Shown: positions 15,341 to 24,638 of the stretch, piece by piece
Numbering within the stretch: position 1 is the first letter of the stretch
How the letters are laid out: each line of letters opens with the position of its first letter
DNA from: Chlorobiota bacterium
Lineage (GTDB): Bacteria; Bacteroidota; Ignavibacteria; Tepidaquicellales; OLB5
Reading direction: 5' to 3'
DNA: 36,479 nt
Assembly: GCA_022616535.1 (NCBI GenBank)
Contig: JAKEEM010000027.1
Coordinates: forward strand, 1 to 36,479
Translations under genes and position numbers: made by a program
Notes under the pieces: model-generated
Told to the model about the DNA's origin: nothing
The model's input: the letters and a program-made list of their open reading frames with translations, nothing else
Database searches by the model: none

Positions 15341-18300
15341 TTACTTCACCAAAACCATTTTTTTCGCATCAACAAACTTACTGCCGTTTGGTTCTTCGGC
15401 TTCGATGCGGAGGAAGTATACTCCGCTTGCATAGTTGGAACCGTTGAACTCAAGGATATGATAGCCTGCCGACTTAAATTCGTTGTTTACAAGCCGTTTT
15501 ACCTCTCTGCCGAGTATATCGTAAATCACAAGGTTAACCTTGCTGTCCTTTGGCAGCCCAAATTTAATCTTAGTTACCGGATTAAATGGATTGGGATAGT
15601 TTTGCGACAAACTGAAAACAGTAGGTATATTATTAATGCTGTTTTGGCTGTTGTTGACTGGTGAGCCGAATATTTTCTGTATATCGCTGTTAACAAATTG
15701 TATGTGCTGAATTATGTCCTTCGGTCGTTCGGATTTAATAACATCCTTCAGTGTCCGCATTCTGTTTAGCTCGTTTTCAGCTTCCTTGTCTCCGCTTTTA
15801 GTTAACGCTTCCAGGTTGTTGATTCTGGCTTCGTTGTAGTCCCTATTCTTCTCGTTAACATTGGATATGGTTTCACGGATTACCTTACGTTGCTCTTTGG
15901 TAAACGGTGATTTATTCCCGTATTTATCACGGTCATCGTCGCCGTCAAATTCGTCAAATTTGTCAAATTCCTCAGATTCGACATTTTTAAAATTGATTAT
16001 TGGTAATTGTTCATTGCTTAAACCTCCGCCTTGACCCTGCATTAAAAGACTTGTTGCCATGTAATCCCACCTTGCAAGGAGTCCTTCGTAATTATACTGG
16101 TTTTCATTAATTATCTGCTGGAAACCTGATAATGCGGAGGAATACTGTCTTAACAGCACCTTGCACTTCTGGACAAGGTAGTTCGATATTTTAACCAAGG
16201 CTTCATTTGAGCCGTGATTTAATATAAGCGTTTCATAATAGGATTTTAACGAAGATATTGCGCCTGACGATGTATCGGTTTTAACTGAGGCGATGTATAA
16301 AGTTTGAAGTGAGCTAATTGCCTCGGAGCTTGTTGGGTGTTCATCAATTAAGTCATAGCAGAGGTTTTTGGTGTTTGTGTAGTTTCTATGTCTAAGCTGA
16401 GTGCGGATACTGTCGTAAAGCTGTTTGGGAGTTAATGTAGGCATTTTGGAACTCATTCCACCGCCAAAACCGCCGGATGTTGGGATTGTATCATACAAGC
16501 CGTTGCCTATATCAACTATGGTTGTGCCGCTTGGGGGTGATGCGCCGCAGGTATAATCGAAGAAATCAAAAGTTATGGGGTCTGTGCCATCGGTAACGCT
16601 GTTTGTTGGAGGATTCGGTGAATCAAGCTGAGTGCCGTCAAGCTTAAAGCAGTTGTTTTCCTGCTCGGAGTGGTCGTTGCCGTCATCGTAGAATGTGCCG
16701 TAAAGATGATATGCTCCGGATGTATTTGTTATATCGAATGTATTTTTACCTTCGTCAAGCCAAAATAGCGAGTTATCTACATTAATGTTCTTTGATGTGC
16801 CTGATGTGTTTGTGATACTGTTGAACCCGCCGTAATATGTACCGTTTACAGGAACGAGGCTTATATTGGATGAGCTTACCGAAAGAATGCCTTTGGATAC
16901 GGCTGAAGTGTTTGAAATTGTATTTCCGTAGATATCGGTGCTTGAGAGTACAGTGTTAATACCTGTTGAAAAGCCGGAAATGGAATTATTTTTTACAACG
17001 CCACCTGTTATGGCGGAGAGAAACACACCCGTTGCGTTGCCGCCTGATGACATTGTATTGGCTTTTACATAAACACCCGCTGTTAGACCTGCAAAGCCCT
17101 GAACTTGCACGGCACGGGCAAAGCTTGAGTTCATTGTGAAAGTGTTATACATTACGTATGAATCTATTAAGAGCGATGAAATATCAACATAGAGTATATT
17201 AACACCACCTGCCGTATCTGTTGAGCCTGTGAATGTGTTATAGCGTATATCGTTTAACGGGCAATCGATTGAGTTTACAGCGTAACCGCCTCCAGTTGGC
17301 GAGGCAATATCCTGAAAGCTTGAATTATATATTTTAACATTGCAATCGTTAAATTTTAACCCGTTCCATTTGTGTCCTGAAACTGCGGCTTTGAAAGTGT
17401 TCTTATTTGATGTAGGTCCTGCAGAATCAGTTCCGCTTCTGAATGTGCCGCCTGACATAATTATTGTTGCGGAGTCTGAAAAGCTGATTGTGTTACCGTT
17501 GCCGTTAAATGTAATGTTGTAGCCGCCATTCCATACTGTGTCTTCGCAGGTGAAAGATTGACCGGTGATGCTTTCATCCGCAAGCAGTGTGCCGCCGCCT
17601 CTTATTACTGGAGTTAGCTTGAAAAGCTTTCCTTCGCCAGGCTTAAACCAGCCCATACCTCCATTAGTAGAACCGAGGTCAACATAACAATTGCAGTTTT
17701 TATTAAATGTAACTTCACTGCCAATTGATGTATTGCCGACCTCGCTTATTTTCCATGAGTTGTAAGTCGGTAAATCGTTTGCATCAAACTTTATCTTTAA
17801 TACTCGGTTATCTCCTGCATTGCTCTGAGTTTGAGGCACACACCTGCGATTAACGAACATAAAATACCTTTCTCCTGAAGAGTTAGTGAAAAATCCAAGT
17901 TCCCAGTATTGCTCACCAGGACAATCGGCATATATTCCTCCATCCAGTTCACATGGATTTACACCAGAGCCACCAGGTCTTATGCTTTGTATGTCTTCTA
18001 TATAACCGTTGAAAGCTCCTGTTTCGTATTCGGAGTGCACGCTCCACCCGCTTTGCCAAGTGATGTTGTCAAGTGTGGATTTCCAGTTTTCAATTTTAAT
18101 ATTCATATTTTTGACATAATTCCACTTATCCTGTCCATAGAAGTTTTGTTCACGCTTGGTATAATTTTCCTGAGGTCTATTCAAAAGCCCGACCATATAA
18201 AATGAATCAGAGGGATTTGCATTATTGTCAATTTCATCACCGTAAAGATTGCTTGAAGGTCTTGTAATACTATGCGTACCAGTCGGCCAGGTTCTGCTGT

Positions 18301-20023
18301 TGTATATAAACCAGCAGATACCATCGGCACCGTGAGCTATGGAAATCATCGCCTGCGCCTGTATTTCTTCATTGGTAGGTTCCCTTTGCCCCCATAAGAA
18401 TTTCTGCTGTGATGAGCTGTAATATGCCCACATATGTATCATCGGCTGGGCTATCATCTTTATATTTGGTGCATATTGGTTTAACTGTTGCTTTGTCAAC
18501 CATAGCTGGTAAACCAAAGAACCTACGGGTGTCGGTTCATAGCGTCCGAATGTCCAGCTGTATTTATCCGTTACGGCATATCTATCTCCAAATGCCTTGT
18601 ACTGAAGATAATTGTTATAATCGTCATTGCTTGTAGATTTCCACTGGTCTGCAAATCTTGTGTCAAGATTAATGAACTCATAAGGCATCAAGTCCTGAAC
18701 CGTATGCATATCAGGATTAACACTGTAGAAGTCCGGATTTTCCTCAAACATCTTAGCATAAACCGATGGCTCTTTAAGCCCAAGAATACTGTGATAGTTG
18801 GTAACGGCTATATGAAGTCTTGCATTGGGGTTATACTCAGTCATTTTGCTTTTTACATACTTTATGCAGGGTATGGTTGAATAAGCACATTCGTCGGCGA
18901 AAAATGAATATAAGCCGTCATGGTCTGCAAAGTTTGTTACTTCTTCTTCGATTTTGCTGTCAAAGTTAACTAAAGGGTTTGGGTCAAATAATTTATTAGC
19001 ATAAAAGTCATCCACAGTCATTTTATCGAACCAGACATCAACCTCACCGAACCAATAAACTTTGAAATCTATTTTGCAGTTAGCCTCCCACTCAAGCCAC
19101 CAGTAGGGTTCTATCCCGTAGCCAAGACCATCAGAATTTACCTTTGAGCCGGAAATCTGCATCGAATCGCCAATTTGAAAAGTATATTTATCGGTATATT
19201 GACCATTATATGAACCGCCGACCTTAAAGTTCATTGCCCTTAGAATAACACTATAAATGGTATCGCCCTGAAAATTATTTACAACAATTCTTACTATTTT
19301 TTTATCATCGGGCGTGTTGACAGGTATCCTCATCATCGGTTTCATATACCAAGTTCCTGAATCAGCATACTGAAGATTGAAATCGTATAAGTCCGAGTGC
19401 TGTAGGTTCTCATAAATATCCTTAACAAGCCAGCTGGGCGCGCTCGAATTCGGCGGTGGGCAGGTTGTACATGCCTTCACTACTGTTCTTCCGCTATCAG
19501 TGATTGGGGTATTGATTCTCGTCGTGTAGGAAAAGCCGTTGTTTCCGCCTTCCGCCTCATATACCAGACGCTGTGCATAGCACAATTTCGAGATTTTGCT
19601 TCTCTCAAACAGAATCTCAAGCTCCTTGTTGTCGGTCAAGTTAAGCAAGCCGTTAACATGAGATATTTGAGTTGTATCAAGAGGGTTTTCAAACCTGCCG
19701 TAATAATCGGTTCCGTTATTATCTCCGTTTATGTTGTCATATAAATGAATCGTGTTAAAATTTAGATCGTTATACCTGTTTGCACTAAGCTCATTTTCAA
19801 TCCAGTCACCTTCCCAATAGTATAGTCCGCCGTTAAATATACAGTTTACAAAGCTTTTTGTGTTGGGAACAGGAGTGAGACGGGTGTCTACTGAGAGTAT
19901 TGGAGTTGTGTTTGTGTTCTCCGTACCTTTAAATCCCGAAAGAATCAGGAAATACAGAAGCGGTATTGCCAAAATAATGGCTAATTTGTAAAGCACTGTT
20001 TTGTAAAGCTTTTTTTCTTTCAT
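15341..20023 (-). CDS. giant T9SS-exported protein: barrel-like domain, beta-helix, TPR-like region, sorting domain
   Basis: 1560 residues. N-terminal membrane/signal segment (LYKLAIILAIPLLYFLILSG). Residues about 50-780 form an extracellular region with a TIM-barrel-like stretch ('GADGICWFIYNSRTW' near 590) resembling glycoside hydrolases, though no catalytic pair can be assigned. About 810-1130 is a right-handed parallel beta-helix ('NSISGFSTGINTV', 'NTISNTSAVSKGI'). About 1190-1330 is a helical TPR-like stretch, then a charged linker. The last ~90 residues are a T9SS type A sorting domain starting 'SLSQNYPNPFNPVTKIKFG' with 'YDILGREVKRLVN' and 'GVYFLRIEA'. It should cross the outer membrane and be attached to the surface or released. 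It lies inside the island, next to a second T9SS gene, converging on the thyX cassette. Confidence 0.85.
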   Translation of the reverse strand: MKEKKLYKTVLYKLAIILAIPLLYFLILSGFKGTENTNTTPILSVDTRLTPVPNTKSFVNCIFNGGLYYWEGDWIENELSANRYNDLNFNTIHLYDNINGDNNGTDYYGRFENPLDTTQISHVNGLLNLTDNKELEILFERSKISKLCYAQRLVYEAEGGNNGFSYTTRINTPITDSGRTVVKACTTCPPPNSSAPSWLVKDIYENLQHSDLYDFNLQYADSGTWYMKPMMRIPVNTPDDKKIVRIVVNNFQGDTIYSVILRAMNFKVGGSYNGQYTDKYTFQIGDSMQISGSKVNSDGLGYGIEPYWWLEWEANCKIDFKVYWFGEVDVWFDKMTVDDFYANKLFDPNPLVNFDSKIEEEVTNFADHDGLYSFFADECAYSTIPCIKYVKSKMTEYNPNARLHIAVTNYHSILGLKEPSVYAKMFEENPDFYSVNPDMHTVQDLMPYEFINLDTRFADQWKSTSNDDYNNYLQYKAFGDRYAVTDKYSWTFGRYEPTPVGSLVYQLWLTKQQLNQYAPNIKMIAQPMIHMWAYYSSSQQKFLWGQREPTNEEIQAQAMISIAHGADGICWFIYNSRTWPTGTHSITRPSSNLYGDEIDNNANPSDSFYMVGLLNRPQENYTKREQNFYGQDKWNYVKNMNIKIENWKSTLDNITWQSGWSVHSEYETGAFNGYIEDIQSIRPGGSGVNPCELDGGIYADCPGEQYWELGFFTNSSGERYFMFVNRRCVPQTQSNAGDNRVLKIKFDANDLPTYNSWKISEVGNTSIGSEVTFNKNCNCYVDLGSTNGGMGWFKPGEGKLFKLTPVIRGGGTLLADESITGQSFTCEDTVWNGGYNITFNGNGNTISFSDSATIIMSGGTFRSGTDSAGPTSNKNTFKAAVSGHKWNGLKFNDCNVKIYNSSFQDIASPTGGGYAVNSIDCPLNDIRYNTFTGSTDTAGGVNILYVDISSLLIDSYVMYNTFTMNSSFARAVQVQGFAGLTAGVYVKANTMSSGGNATGVFLSAITGGVVKNNSISGFSTGINTVLSSTDIYGNTISNTSAVSKGILSVSSSNISLVPVNGTYYGGFNSITNTSGTSKNINVDNSLFWLDEGKNTFDITNTSGAYHLYGTFYDDGNDHSEQENNCFKLDGTQLDSPNPPTNSVTDGTDPITFDFFDYTCGASPPSGTTIVDIGNGLYDTIPTSGGFGGGMSSKMPTLTPKQLYDSIRTQLRHRNYTNTKNLCYDLIDEHPTSSEAISSLQTLYIASVKTDTSSGAISSLKSYYETLILNHGSNEALVKISNYLVQKCKVLLRQYSSALSGFQQIINENQYNYEGLLARWDYMATSLLMQGQGGGLSNEQLPIINFKNVESEEFDKFDEFDGDDDRDKYGNKSPFTKEQRKVIRETISNVNEKNRDYNEARINNLEALTKSGDKEAENELNRMRTLKDVIKSERPKDIIQHIQFVNSDIQKIFGSPVNNSQNSINNIPTVFSLSQNYPNPFNPVTKIKFGLPKDSKVNLVIYDILGREVKRLVNNEFKSAGYHILEFNGSNYASGVYFLRIEAEEPNGSKFVDAKKMVLVK

Positions 20024-20153
20024 AACTTTAAAAGGTTAAGTTTATGAGTTAATTAAGTTTATTGAGTGTATTGAGTTAAAAATGTTAAATTGCGAGACGA
20101 AGATTATAGCAAGATACTGTTTTTATCTCACTATTCCATATTCCACTATCTCA

Positions 20154-21416
20154 CTATTTAATTAGAATCATCTTTTTTGTATCAATTAATTTACCGTCAA
20201 TAATTAATGAATAAAAATAAATCCCTGATGAAACCCCTTCAGCATTCCAGGCTGCCTGGTATGTTCCAGCTCTTTGTTCTTCGTTTACAAGGACTGCTAT
20301 CTCTTTGCCCGTAACATCAAATACAATTAACTTTACATATTTACCCTTTACTATTTGATATTTAATATTTGTTTCGGGGTTAAAAGGATTAGGGAAATTC
20401 TGGAATAATTTATAATTGATGGGGATTTCACTGCTAATTTTGGTTATACCGACTGGGGGTCCGCCACCATCAGTAGTGTGAATCAATATAGTGCCACCTG
20501 ACCAACCGTTCGATGTATCAGGAAAATGAATTGAACTGTAAAAACCATTTGGCACAGTTTGTCTGAACCAACTGATTCCCCCATTAGTAGTTTTTTGGAC
20601 AATAGAAAAATTTGCACAATTGTAACCTATTAAACTATTAACAAAATAAATATCAATTCCCCCCTGACTGTTTGAAGTAGAGTCCCAATTAAAACCTCCA
20701 TTAGTTGTTATTCTAATAGAATTAGGAACAAAGTTCCCTGAAACAAACCCTGTGTTATAATTAATAAAGAATAAATTACTTATTGGGGTAAAAAAATTAA
20801 ATCGCTGTGACCAATTTGTTCCACCGTTCGTCGTTATATATATTTTTCCATTTGCTTCATTGCTACCCGCCCACCCCGTATCATTATTAATAAAAAATAT
20901 TTTTTTAATCGAGAAACTTGCTCCAAGCTGTGTCTGCCAATTCAGCCCCCCGTTGGTGGTTTTAAATATGCCGCCTGAAATTGGGTCATCGCTGCATACC
21001 CAACCTGTATTGCTGCTTACAAAGGCTAAATCCCAAATGGGGTTTGCTCCAAAATTAAATTGTATGTTCCAGTTAGTTCCGCCATTTGTGGTTTTCCATA
21101 CTTTACCGGAACCTGTTGAGCCTGTAATGTAACCTGTATCATTACTCGTCATTTGTATTGCAGTAAAGCTTCCATGAAAACGATACTGAAAGTTCCAATT
21201 ATTACCCCCATCGCTGGTTTTAAATACATACCCGGTATCAAATGCAGGCCCCCAATCTGTAACTACCCAGCCATTTAAAGAATCAAGGAATTGTATGTCG
21301 GTGATTAGTTTATTTCCAATCGGTATACTCTGCTGATACCACCCAGGCGGCGAGTCAGACTCAAATGTGGTAGCGAGAAATAATACGAGCAGTTCAAAGA
21401 GGATGAGGCGTTTCAT
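20154..21416 (-). CDS. BNR/YCF48-like beta-propeller protein with T9SS sorting domain
   Basis: About 420 residues from the ATG at 21416 (MKRLILFELLVLFLATTFE, a signal peptide). The frame is open to 21641 but the extension is better read as leader. Six or seven repeats end in 'KTTNGGTNW'-type turns (TSDGGNNW, TTNGGTNW, TTNGGLNW, TTDGG), typical of the photosystem II stability/Asp-box propellers abundant in FCB bacteria. The last ~85 residues are a T9SS sorting domain ('LFQNFPNPFNPETNIKYQI', 'FDVTGKEIAVLVNEE', 'GIYFYSLII'). Predicted cell-surface or released. A close paralogue starts at 35821 with the same signal peptide and the same ~205-bp leader. In the island, between the giant T9SS gene and integrase 2. 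Confidence 0.88.
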   Translation of the reverse strand: MKRLILFELLVLFLATTFESDSPPGWYQQSIPIGNKLITDIQFLDSLNGWVVTDWGPAFDTGYVFKTSDGGNNWNFQYRFHGSFTAIQMTSNDTGYITGSTGSGKVWKTTNGGTNWNIQFNFGANPIWDLAFVSSNTGWVCSDDPISGGIFKTTNGGLNWQTQLGASFSIKKIFFINNDTGWAGSNEANGKIYITTNGGTNWSQRFNFFTPISNLFFINYNTGFVSGNFVPNSIRITTNGGFNWDSTSNSQGGIDIYFVNSLIGYNCANFSIVQKTTNGGISWFRQTVPNGFYSSIHFPDTSNGWSGGTILIHTTDGGGPPVGITKISSEIPINYKLFQNFPNPFNPETNIKYQIVKGKYVKLIVFDVTGKEIAVLVNEEQRAGTYQAAWNAEGVSSGIYFYSLIIDGKLIDTKKMILIK

Positions 21417-21620
21417 AGTTAGATTGGATTTTAGCGGAGAGGAAATGGAGAAATGAAGCGCTAATTTATGCAATAGGTGTTCCATAGTTAAATATAACAC
21501 TAATTTTAACCTGCTTCCCCAAAAGCAGATTATAAAAACAAACCTTAGCAAAAAATTGCGCGCTCCCTGATTAAAATATAATAAACGCCAATCGCCAAAG
21601 CAAGAGCAAAATTGGCTTGG
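21417..21620 (-). repeat. duplicated structured leader, copy A
   Basis: Read on the minus strand from 21620, it begins CCAAGCCAATTTTGCT and matches 35611-35820 along its length up to the shared signal peptide. Two hairpins are kept in both copies: GCCAAT...ATTGGC at the start, and CTGCTT-TTGGGG-AAGCAG in the middle. 'AGGGAGCGCG' and 'AAGCAGGTTAAAATTA' are also shared. An in-frame ATG at 21485 (MEHLLHKLALHFS) is conserved as well, so part may be translated. Beyond 21620 the similarity stops. Confidence 0.65.
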
Positions 21621-21641
21621 ATTATTAAGTTTATAACACAT

Positions 21642-22088
21642 TCATTAGGATTTCCTCACCTTAAATGCTTAGACAAGTCCTAACACGCTAATTGTGGGCT
21701 TTGAACCTACCTCACCTCATTTTATCTTCACCAAAAGCCATACGCCCTTTTATTTATTCCCGCCCTTGCGAACCCAGCCAAGTCTCATTTACCAATATAG
21801 ATTTTAGTCGCCCCGCATAACTCATAATTATGTGCGGGGCAACTGCATTTGCACCCCCTTTAATAAAAGCATTACGGTATAAAATCCTATTAGAGCAATT
21901 TTTTTTAAGCAAATTATTTGTTTATGCTTTTTCTTTTGCGAAACTCATTGCCTCGCCTGAATAAAGCTTTAGATCGGCACGGGACAAAGCCTATTCGGAC
22001 AGCCGCAAAATTCATTTGCATAAAAAAATAACTGTTTAAAGAATTAACATTAGAGGTGTTAGCTTTTAGCAACAAAGACAAAAGAAAA
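21642..22088. other. 447-bp gene-free stretch with one strong hairpin
   Basis: No credible ORF. A hairpin at 21810-21840 pairs GCCCCGCA with TGCGGGGC, extended by TAA/TTA; no T-run follows on either strand, so it is not a standard terminator. The rest shows no repeat or RNA that I recognise. Confidence 0.5.
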
Positions 22089-23120
22089 CTAAACCGCTAT
22101 CTTAATTGAATTTACAGCAGTTCTTAGGTCATTTATTCCAATATGGATATAACTCATCGTGGTTTGAATTTGGGTATGACCTGCCAATTCCTTTACGAAA
22201 TTAATATTTATATCCTTTTTTATGAGATTTGTTATAAAAGTATGCCTCAAGCAATGAAAATGAAACCTCTCTGATAAACCAGCTTTTCGTAAGTATTTTT
22301 TAAACTTCCAAGAAACGTAATCTTTTCTTAGTTTCATATTGTTTTTTAAAGAAAACAAGTAATTATCTCCGCTTTTTCCGCTGCAAATATTTTCCAGTAA
22401 ACTGTTTAATCCTTCACAAATAGGGATTTGTCTAACTTTACCACTTTTCGTTTTAAAATTAGGTTTGTTCCGTATTGTGAGTGTTCTATTTTTGAAGTCA
22501 ATATCACAATGTTGAACATTTATAATTTCAGTAATTCTGCACCCTGTGTATAATGCAAACAAAACAATATTTTTTATCAAATCATTGTCTATATTTTCTA
22601 TCATTATTTTCAACTCCTCGTTATTCAGGCTTAGTCTTTCTTTTTGAGGGATTGAAAACTGCTTAACCCCTGAAATCGGGTTTTTTCTAATCAGTCCGAA
22701 CCTCACCGCAATATTAAAGGCAGCCGTCAAAGTTCTCAGCTCAATATTAACAGTAGTCCGGCTTACCAAATTAGCTCTGTGTGCTTTATATCCTTCATAG
22801 TCTCTTAATGATAATAGTTCAATTTCTTTATCGCCAAAATATTCTAAAATATTTTTAAAGGTATTTGAGTAAACTTCAAATGTCTTTGCTTCGTAATTTA
22901 CCTTCACATAATCCAATATTTCATTTTTAAGGTCAGTTAATGTTAAATGTCTTGGAGCAGATTTATTTATTGCCATGACCTCATTTTTTTCAAATTTCCG
23001 TAAAAATTGATAAGCCTCCTGCTGGTTCCTTGTTCCAGTAGAAATTTTGGTTCTTTTGCCTGTTTTTGGATTCTTAAAGTAAAGGTTATAAATGCCTTTG
23101 TAGCCTTTTGAAATAAACAT
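22089..23120 (-). CDS. int: tyrosine recombinase / integrase (next to tRNA-Val)
   Basis: 343 residues. An AP2-like N-terminal arm domain ('GYKGIYNLYFKNPKTGKRTK'), a SAM-like core-binding domain (about 60-150) and the catalytic domain. Catalytic residues: Arg195 in TGCRITE, Lys in 'KTKSGKVRQIP', His289-x-x-Arg292 in HCLRH, His315 in AGHTQ, and Tyr324 in TMSYIHI. All are present. It begins about 106 bp from the tRNA-Val 3' end and reads away from it, the standard place for the integrase that recognises the tRNA, so this is the likely driver of the island. A homologue lies at the other end. Confidence 0.92.
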   Translation of the reverse strand: MFISKGYKGIYNLYFKNPKTGKRTKISTGTRNQQEAYQFLRKFEKNEVMAINKSAPRHLTLTDLKNEILDYVKVNYEAKTFEVYSNTFKNILEYFGDKEIELLSLRDYEGYKAHRANLVSRTTVNIELRTLTAAFNIAVRFGLIRKNPISGVKQFSIPQKERLSLNNEELKIMIENIDNDLIKNIVLFALYTGCRITEIINVQHCDIDFKNRTLTIRNKPNFKTKSGKVRQIPICEGLNSLLENICSGKSGDNYLFSLKNNMKLRKDYVSWKFKKYLRKAGLSERFHFHCLRHTFITNLIKKDININFVKELAGHTQIQTTMSYIHIGINDLRTAVNSIKIAV

Positions 23121-23168
23121 TAGATTTTCCTATTCTAATGTTGTTATCTCATTAGAAGCGAACTACCT

Positions 23169-23188
23169 TAGTCACTAAATAAGTCACC
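23169..23188. promoter_or_regulatory. probable recombinase arm site at the right island end
   Basis: TTAGTCACTAAATAAGTCAC contains two AGTCAC units and closely matches the left-end site at 5643-5662, in the same orientation. It sits between the int start and the att core, 38 bp from the core. Confidence 0.45.
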
Positions 23189-23226
23189 AGAGTCCATTTC
23201 AACAAGAAAAAAAGTTGAAAATTTTG

Positions 23227-23301
23227 TGGGCAGTGAGGGATTCGAACCCCCGACATCCTGCTTGTAAGGCAGGCGCTCTGAACCAGCTGAGCTAACCGCC
23301 C
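23227..23301 (-). tRNA. tRNA-Val (anticodon UAC)
   Basis: 75 nt with a full cloverleaf. The acceptor GGGCGGT pairs with ACTGCCC, the anticodon arm is CCTGC-CTTACAA-GCAGG with anticodon UAC, and the T arm is GGGGG-TTCGAAT-CCCTC. The discriminator is A and CCA is not encoded. Its 3' 49 nt are duplicated at 5520-5568: it is the integration target of the island, rebuilt by the element copy. Confidence 0.96.
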
Positions 23302-23351
23302 AAATTCTACTAAGTTATTGCAAATTTAGAGATTTTTACCATTTTCTCAAG

Positions 23352-24635
23352 TCAGTTTTTATGTAGTTTTTTACTTTCCAAAAACATAAATATTCCTGAA
23401 AGAATAAATAGGAAAGCTGATAAATAAAAAGTATATTGAATTGCAAAAATCTTCATAACAATGTATCCAAGTGCCGGACTAAAGATTCCGCGTACTCCCG
23501 TTAGAGTTATATGCGCAGCCTGGTAGTTTGATACTTCATTTACAGGTGCATAATAAATTGAGCTTAACGCCCATGCGATCGAAACTCCACTCATTGCAAC
23601 ACCAAAAATAAAGTGTGAAATAAATACAACGTATTGCTTATTTATAGGAAAATCAAGCAGTATGGAATGCTTTGCCGAAACCAGGATTAGCGGGTATAAA
23701 GCAAGTGTTAAGAAGACAAAGCCACAAAACTTCGTTGGATTTCCTCTGCCGTGAAATCTTCCCATTAAGGGAATGAAAATGATTAGCGCTGAATGGAAAA
23801 CAAATCCCTTTGCTATGGAAATAGGGGAGTATGATAGCCTAAGGTCATCAACCAGAAAAACGGGAACGACAGGTGTCAGCACCATAAAAGCCATTCCGTA
23901 CAGGAAAAAAAATATTTCAAAGCGTAAAAAAGGTTTGTTGTCAGCGAAAATTCTCAATAAACTTCTAACTGGCAGTATTATTATATCCTTAATAAGCTTT
24001 AAAGAAACAGTCGATTTTTTAATTTTATTTTTTCCTTTGTAATCATCCATGCTGAGTGAAATCATTTTAGCCAGATTATAATACATTACCATTCCGCAAA
24101 TCCCTGCAAATGGGAATAAGTTTTTGTATAGCTCATTGTTTATATCGAGAAAATAGCCGATAATTGTTGAGGTGACCAGTAAAAGGATTGTCTGAACAGT
24201 TGAGGCATAGGAAAAAAGCCTGCTTCTGTTTTGCTCGGTATAATTATGTTTGAAGGCAATATTCCAAATTGAAAGAAGCATTGAATCCATATATGCACCT
24301 CCGGCGATACAAAAGATGTAAAATACCGGACTGTCAATGAATGGCAGCATTATAAGAAAAGATTTCGCAGAAAATCCAATCATTATAATTGTCCTGAATC
24401 TGCTTGCCGAGCGGTTTACAATTTCGCTTCCGTAAATTGAAACAAGAAATGCCGAGCTTGCCAAAAAAACAAGAATCATAACTTGGAAATCGCTTCCGCC
24501 AAGGGATTTTTTTAGGATAATGTCTTGTAATATTACTACCGCTAATGAAATTCCGTTGAAGAACTGGGAAATTATGTGGAGTATAAATGTCTTTTTTTCA
24601 AGGGCTGAAGTGTTGTCGGTAAGATTGATATCCAA
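23352..24635 (-). CDS. MFS-type transporter
   Basis: 427 residues with about 12 hydrophobic segments in two halves, joined by a basic cytoplasmic loop (DDYKGKNKIKKSTVS) near the middle. The 'GSEIVNRSASRFRTIIM' stretch after TM2 matches the position of the MFS A-motif loop. The substrate cannot be inferred. The start is a TTG at 24635, 3 nt after the stop of the RapZ-like gene, so the two are coupled. tRNA-Val follows 50 bp downstream on the same strand. Confidence 0.78.
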   Translation of the reverse strand: MDINLTDNTSALEKKTFILHIISQFFNGISLAVVILQDIILKKSLGGSDFQVMILVFLASSAFLVSIYGSEIVNRSASRFRTIIMIGFSAKSFLIMLPFIDSPVFYIFCIAGGAYMDSMLLSIWNIAFKHNYTEQNRSRLFSYASTVQTILLLVTSTIIGYFLDINNELYKNLFPFAGICGMVMYYNLAKMISLSMDDYKGKNKIKKSTVSLKLIKDIIILPVRSLLRIFADNKPFLRFEIFFFLYGMAFMVLTPVVPVFLVDDLRLSYSPISIAKGFVFHSALIIFIPLMGRFHGRGNPTKFCGFVFLTLALYPLILVSAKHSILLDFPINKQYVVFISHFIFGVAMSGVSIAWALSSIYYAPVNEVSNYQAAHITLTGVRGIFSPALGYIVMKIFAIQYTFYLSAFLFILSGIFMFLESKKLHKN

Positions 24636-24638
24636 ATA

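Larger units (their letters stand above)
5519..23275. mobile_element. tRNA-Val integrated genomic island (about 17.7 kb)
   Basis: Perfect 50-bp direct repeats at 5519-5568 and 23226-23275 bound the region. The right copy is the 3' two-thirds of intact tRNA-Val; the left is an isolated fragment, the classic footprint of integration into a tRNA 3' end. Tyrosine recombinases lie near both ends (5867-7018 and 22089-23120). Cargo: unknown genes at 7332-8760, a methylase/PRTase/ATPase/unknown/ThyX cassette, and two T9SS-exported proteins. The cassette is clearly more A+T-rich than the flanks. Excision would rebuild one tRNA-Val in front of livM. I see no relaxase, conjugation or phage structural genes, so transfer would need outside help. 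Confidence 0.85.

Noticed and set aside
21486-21641. Upstream extension of the BNR/T9SS protein
   Set aside because: The signal peptide at 21416 and the shared leader show this is not the protein start; only the MEHLL segment from 21485 remains possible.
21810-21840. Strong GC hairpin as an integrase 2 terminator
   Set aside because: No T-run follows on either strand and it is about 250 bp past the stop.
5569-23225. Prophage or conjugative element
   Set aside because: No capsid, tail, portal, relaxase or type IV secretion genes are visible.
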